Source of the DNA: Leucaena leucocephala
Lineage: Eukaryota > Streptophyta > Magnoliopsida > Fabales > Fabaceae
Assembly (NCBI GenBank): GCA_037074615.1
Contig: CM073557.1
Span: 12,230,501 to 12,294,500, forward strand
Reading direction: 5' to 3'
DNA length: 64,000 nucleotides
Positions within the stretch are counted from its first letter, which is position 1, and each line of letters begins with the position of its first letter. Below the pieces are notes generated by a model. The model was not told the origin of the DNA. It worked only from the letters and a program-made list of their open reading frames with translations, and did not search any database. Shown in pieces: positions 59,600-64,000 of the stretch. Position numbers and translations under genes: made by a program.

Positions 59600-59656
59600 A
59601 TGGAAACTCAAGCCAAGACAAAGAAGATTCAAGGTTCTAAAGTTCAAGCAAGCTAG
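59600..59656 (+). CDS. Leader micro-ORF (18 codons), element V
   Basis: ATG 57 bp after the TATA box; the peptide starts METQAKTKKIQ and ends with TAG at the same codon as the copies at 5298 and 20519. Codon differences among the three copies never alter its length. It is followed by AAAGGTAAGC, which looks like a 5' splice site, so the micro-ORF would be in a short first exon if splicing occurs. Confidence 0.38.
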   Translation: METQAKTKKIQGSKVQAS

Positions 59657-60792
59657 AGTAAAGGTAAGCAATCTTTCCTAGCTTATTCTCCTTTGATTTG
59701 GGAGCTTGAACTTAGGGTTTTGATGGGAGAAAAGTTGAGTTTTCTCTAAGGGGTGGTGCTGCCCAAAAACCTTAAAGGAAAGGGGAAAGAAGAAATTAAA
59801 GTTAGAACCATATGATTGAAGCTTAAACAAGCTAGTTAAGTGATTGGTTGTTGAATCAAATTGATATTCTTGACTTTGCCATGGTGTGCCCTGTTTGGTC
59901 TGCACTGTTCATGAGGGAAGGAAATTGAATTTCAATGATTTAATGCTTCCATTGAGTTTGTATGATGATTTTGTATAGGATTGGAAGGTTTTAAACCTTG
60001 GAAACATTAAAATCTCAAGGTTGTAGTCTTTGAGATTCCTTATGGTTACTATTCACTCAAATGAATAGTGATTGGAATTTCATGATTTTGATGGTTCCAA
60101 TGGTTTTAAAATGAAAAGTTGTGTGGGGTAAAGTGGAGAAACAAGTATGGGAAGCATTAGAATCAAAATGAGAATTTTTGGAAGAATTGTATGCTTATGT
60201 TCAATTCTGTACAGTAGGCCATGAAGGAGCTGGAATTTCGTGATTCTAAGCTCATAAATGAGTTCAAAAGATGAAATTATGTAGGGTAAAGTCAATACAT
60301 CAATTAATTCAAGAGCCAAGTGGATTAGTGAAAATTAGAGAAAGTTATGACAATAAAGAGTGTAACAAAGTTAGTCTTGAACATGGTTGGAGTTCATCAG
60401 TCCTAATGAGTTATGTAATGAATATGAATGTGTTTAGGACCATGAAACATCCAAGAACATGTTGGGAAGTGATGGACATGAAGGCTTCATGGTTGGAAAG
60501 CTAGGGAGCAAGGGCTAAAGGTCAAGAGAAAAGCTTAAGTGCAAGGTAGTGAACTTATCTCTTTATGTGCTTGATATGGTATGCTTATGTGTTGACATGT
60601 ATGTGATGTTTGAATGATGCTGTGACATGATTAATGATGTTCAATGTATTGTGAATAACATGTTTTCCATGGCCATGCACTTTATGTAAAAGTATATAGC
60701 ATGATAGCATGTCACTAATCAAAGAAAGTTAATGAAATTACATATCATGCATTAGCATCCATCTTGCATATTTAAGTGGTAATGTTTGCTAC

Positions 60793-60812
60793 TGAGATTC
60801 CCTAGAATCTCA
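60793..60812 (+). other. Conserved RNA hairpin candidate in the LTR
   Basis: TGAGATTC and GAATCTCA form a perfect 8-bp stem with loop CCTA. Equivalent hairpins are present in all LTR variants with matching arm changes (for example 17433-17454, 26085-26104, 42176-42196). Confidence 0.6.
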
Positions 60813-61597
60813 ATCTCCCATAACCAACCAATTTAGGTCAAGCATGAAGAAAAGGTATGCATGGAGAAGAGCTAAAGAATGGAAGAAAGGAAGTGAAGTA
60901 TTGAGATTTTAGCATATACTATAAATTTTCCATGTATGTAAATGCCATGTAAGGTGTCTATTTATGTTATAAACTTGTATGTAATAATTATGGCATATGT
61001 ACATGATGTATATGAATGTTAAGAAGCTTATTTAATGGCTTGTGCATGCTGAAACAACTATTGGAAATGAAAGAAAAGAAACTGAAATAGTAAAAACGTA
61101 GGTCCTAAAGCAGTTTTGTTGTGGCTTCAGTTTGACCTAGTAAATGAAGAAATTATTTCAGGAAATTTTATGAGCATGTAGTACACATCCATATCTTTAA
61201 GTTCATAGGTAGAACATTTCATTGCGATGTGTATATCAAGAGAAATGATTCTTCAAAGTAAGGAACCAGAATCTGTTTCCAGAGTTTTTGACCAAATGAA
61301 CAGTAAAATTCAACGAATAAACTGTATCAATTGGCTAATCATTTGGTCTAGAAATTATTTTTACCTTAAATTCCAAGATGTTATCTTCATGTATCTTTTT
61401 GAACCACCTCATTTCGAGTTTTCTAGAATTAATTATGATTTTTTGAAGTTAATTGCGTAATCTGGAATACCATATCAACAGTAACCTAAGAAAGAGTAAA
61501 ATTCCAGATTTGACTAATGGACTTCCAAGGTCTTGTAAGTGGTTCTAAATGCTACTGAATGGTCCCTAAGACATATAAAATTAAGGATGTTGCATTA

Positions 61598-61610
61598 TGG
61601 TATCAGAGCA
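61598..61610 (+). promoter_or_regulatory. Primer binding site, element V
   Basis: TGGTATCAGAGCA four bases after the 5' LTR, the initiator tRNA-Met primer type. Confidence 0.85.
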
Positions 61611-61768
61611 AAGGATTCTGGCTTAAGAAATGCTCTGAATAGATTATTTATGAACTGATATGAGGTTATTCCCAGACCCTAACCCTAAGTAGTAAGTATT
61701 CGGTTAAGTTAGGGTATGTTATGGGATGGTTAACATTGCGTAATTAAGCAAATGTTGCAGGAATATAT

Positions 61769-62428
61769 ATGAGATTTCATAAGGTTAAGTCAGAGGCTTC
61801 AATTAATAAGGGAGACTCCAAACCAAAAGTGATATATGAAGATATATATCCACATCCCTTAGACAATGAAAAGAGTCCAGATGAGAGTTTAGGGGATTAG
61901 CCAGGAAAATCTACAGTGGAATGTCCTATAGACGTTTCTATAGACTTAAACCTGCAGTCTGAATGTCATGTAGAGATTCAGCCTGAAGCCTAATATACAC
62001 CAGTTGATGTTGAGTCTAGTGACTCTATACAGTATAAGTTTGTTGGAATGCCTTCTAACCCTGATATAAGCTTTATCCCTCTTAAGAGATGATAGATTAC
62101 GGCTGAGGAAGCTGAGTACTGGTACTGAATTATGGGTAGACCATATATTATTCCTCCTATACCAGAGTTTGAGGATTGATTTAAGATAATTAAGATACAA
62201 CAGTCCCCTAATTCAGACATCCAATCAGAGCCTATGATAGTTCTTGTCCATTTCCAAAGTCCAGGAATATGTGACTTTATAGAGAAAGATCAGTGGGATG
62301 TTCCTGGTTCTAGTCAACCCCAGCCTTCTTTGTTGAAGACAGATAGTGTTGACCATATTGGTCTGAAGAAAGCTGCGGAGAATGACTTATTTAGTCTAGG
62401 TCAAGGGATGGACAGAAGTAGAGATTAA
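61769..62428 (+). pseudogene. ORF-A, most complete copy (219 codons, six stops)
   Basis: One frame runs without any indel from ATGAGATTTCATAAGG to a TAA at 62426. It is interrupted by six stop codons (near 61898, 61991, 62090, 62093, 62129 and 62174). The predicted product is acidic. Blocks in order: MRFHKVKSEAS, VECPIDVSIDLNL, VGMPSNPDISFIPL, AEYWY-stop-IMGRPYIIPP, PEFED, QSEPM, FIEKDQWDVP and SQPQPSLL. The same start, stop and blocks are found in element II; parts are in I and III. It occupies the position of gag, about 160 bp after the primer site, but a separate Gag-like block lies 600 bp further on. I know no matching family. Alternatives: the N-terminal part of an unusual Gag, or a captured host exon. 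Confidence 0.55.
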
Positions 62429-63039
62429 TAACAGTTAATTATCTGCAGTTCCTCAATGCCATAGTAGGAATGATAAACAGACATTCAGTAGTGGGCATTA
62501 ACCTAATGTACTTTCGAGGATTGGTATGAGATCATAGTAAGTCAAGTATCATGAGACTAAAGATGCCAACCTCACTGAAGTCTATCAGTTAGAGGTTTAG
62601 TACAAAGTATAGGCAAGTTAAACAGTACAAAGCACTAAGATACAGAAGATCAGTTTAAGAAGAGGTTCAGCAGTAGATCCTCCATTTGTTCATCAGGAGT
62701 TGATATACAGTACGAAATACTTTGTGCAGCTAGTCTTTATGAAAAAGAATAATGAGAAGTTAGAATGAGACTTGCCTAAGAATGATTTAATACATGGCCT
62801 AAGGTTAAAGTTGTGATGGATAATAGATAGAAAGTTAATGTTCCTAATACAGAGGGATTCCATCACGAAGAGATAGTAACCTAACGCTCTGACCTAGAGA
62901 ACAGAAATAGTAATGTTAAGTGATGAATGAGATCCAAGTGACCTGAATTGGTCAGGATCTAGAGGTAAACCAGAAAAGAATCATAGTCTAGTCCAGAGTA
63001 GACTAAGACTGATGGACAGAAAGAGTTAAAAGTATTAAG
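62429..63039 (+). other. Spacer of element V with contracted GTCACGAC site
   Basis: Colinear with elements I and II. The array found at 630-930 is reduced here to about one unit around 62540-62570. The AGATCCTCCATTTGTTCAT block (62680) and the CCATCACGAAGAGATAGTAACC block (62868) are family markers. No coding frame. Confidence 0.5.
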
Positions 63040-63222
63040 GGATACAGAAGTTACTCCATACGAGATGGAGAGTGATTCGCTCACTTGAGAAGTTTTTCTC
63101 AAAGAAGTTTAAAGGAAGCATTCCTCTCAATTAGAGAGAGGTGAGCGTGAGACTAAGGGTTAGAGCAAAGGAAAGAGAACCCTTTTGATGGATACTAAAT
63201 CGAGTTCATTTATATGAACCTT
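63040..63222 (+). pseudogene. Gag-like remnant, element V
   Basis: Matches the element II Gag-like block almost base for base (SLEKFF or EVFLKE depending on frame, then a RAKERE segment and the FIYMN-equivalent). Frame changes and stops break it. Recognised by alignment to 1411-1630 and 23690-23905. Confidence 0.42.
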
Positions 63223-64000
63223 GAGGCTTAATAAGAGTTACTTTCTCTCGCATGTTAGTAATCCAGGAGAATAAAGGAAAACTTAAAAAGTTTGAATAGC
63301 ATAGAGATGTGAGCCCGACCTTTCCTTAGTTAGCTGAAAGAAGACAGCTGACTTAGTTATTGATTACATATAAATTACAGTGAGGCCAAGGACACAGAAG
63401 TCCTTCAGTTTAGAGACATAGAAGTCTTACAGGCAATGAGAAATGTTATGATATGATGAATATGGCCTAGTAAAGTAGCCACAGATTCAAAGATAAAGTG
63501 ACTCCCCAATTCCTATGTAAGAAAGAGTAAAGAAGGCTTGAGTCTATACCCTAGTAAGAGGGTGATGTGGCAACCTAAGTGAAATAAGCAAATAACTCAG
63601 GTACCTGAATAAATGATCAGGACCTAGTGATTAAGGTGATAAGGGATGATTGAGCAGATGTATGTAATAATGATATTGCTTATGTTGTTATAAGTTATGA
63701 TGAGAAGTTATATCTCCTTGCAATTGTAATATGAGGACACACATGTTAGAGATTGCTTAAAGGATTGCATCTCCTTGTATAATATGCTTGTTAAGTATGC
63801 TATGATAAATGATTATGATACTCATGATATATCCCTTCAATAGGAGTAAGATGTATGAATGATATGGCTCAAAGAAGGAGTAAATTCTAAGTAATGTAAG
63901 TTAATATTTTTGTAATAGAGCTAGATTGCTCTTGCAATAAAGTAAGATTACTTTTGAAATAAAGGCAAGATATGGGACAGTATAACTTAGATAGAGTAAG
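63223..64000 (+). other. Element V post-gag internal region, runs off the window
   Basis: Non-coding sequence colinear with 23690 down to about 22900 of element II, including the AGGCTTAATAAGAG marker at 63225, GTTATATCTCCTTGCAATTG repeats near 63710 and TTGCAATAAAG repeats at 63915-63960. No pol domain has begun by the end of the window. Confidence 0.5.

Larger units (their letters stand above)
58256..61594 (+). mobile_element. 5' LTR of element V (R-a, full length 3339 bp)
   Basis: TGTCATATCC to GGATGTTGCA, followed by a primer site. This is the most complete R-a LTR here. In order: U3 repeats (58380-58500), TATAAATA 59536, micro-ORF 59600, donor-like GTAAGC 59664, a palindromic ACTATTCA-type site near 60046, the AGGTA motif 60544, hairpin 60793-60812 and the U5 end with an AACAGTAAC-type motif near 61480. 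It is inserted in the reverse LTR ending at 58255. Confidence 0.85.

Noticed and set aside
61674..61690. CCCTAACCCTAA, telomere-like repeats
   Set aside because: Only two units, and the same bases occur at the same internal place in element II (near 25222), so they are part of family R, not an interstitial telomere.

Overview
This window looks like heterochromatic DNA from a flowering plant, probably a eudicot, although I cannot name the species. It is AT-rich and has no intact host gene. Almost every stretch can be assigned to LTR retrotransposons in various states of decay. The plant evidence is: initiator-tRNA-Met type primer sites (TGGTATCAGAGC), Ty1/copia and Ty3/gypsy pol remnants of plant type, solo LTRs with 5-bp target duplications, and one short run of exons with plant-sized GT-AG introns.

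The dominant component is one family of large LTR elements, called family R here. Its LTRs start TGTCATATCC or TGTAACATCC and end GGATGTTACA (or GGATATGACA in one variant). I recognise four LTR variants: R-a (about 2.7-3.3 kb, TATAAATA followed by a tiny leader ORF), R-b (TATAAATA then a purine-rich leader), R-c (about 3.2 kb) and R-d (TGTAACATCCC start). Five internal regions can be followed. Element I (+) runs from position 1 to its 3' LTR at 4571-7310. Element II (-) spans 14138-27003 with a solo R-b LTR and an R-d LTR nested inside. Element III (-) spans about 29412-39342 with a solo R-c LTR nested inside. Element IV (+) occupies 53393-56728. Element V (+) starts with a full 5' LTR at 58256-61594 and runs off the window. 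The internal regions carry a primer site, a decayed ORF of about 219 codons with conserved start and stop (ORF-A), a variable short-repeat array with a GTCACGAC core, a decayed Gag-like segment, about 3 kb of repeat-rich non-coding DNA and a polypurine tract. No reverse transcriptase or integrase is visible in them, so the family resembles gag-only non-autonomous elements (TR-GAG/LARD type).

Other elements are nested in or beside family R. There is a Ty3/gypsy pol remnant with an internal deletion (7311-10136). There is a 2.3-kb copia deletion derivative with short LTRs and target duplication ATAAC (39806-42085). There is also a longer Ty1/copia element (45362-53392) with gag, protease, integrase, RT and RNase H, all disabled by stops, a 208-bp tandem duplication, a frameshift and lost catalytic residues; its 5' LTR has lost its end and the primer site.

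The only sequence that looks non-retrotransposon and genic is 44490-44953, four exon-like blocks in one consistent reading frame with GT-AG introns, plus a smaller exon-like piece at 39465-39619. An R-c LTR separates the two. No tRNA, rRNA or CRISPR array was seen. All transposon coding regions here are pseudogenes; nothing indicates an active element.
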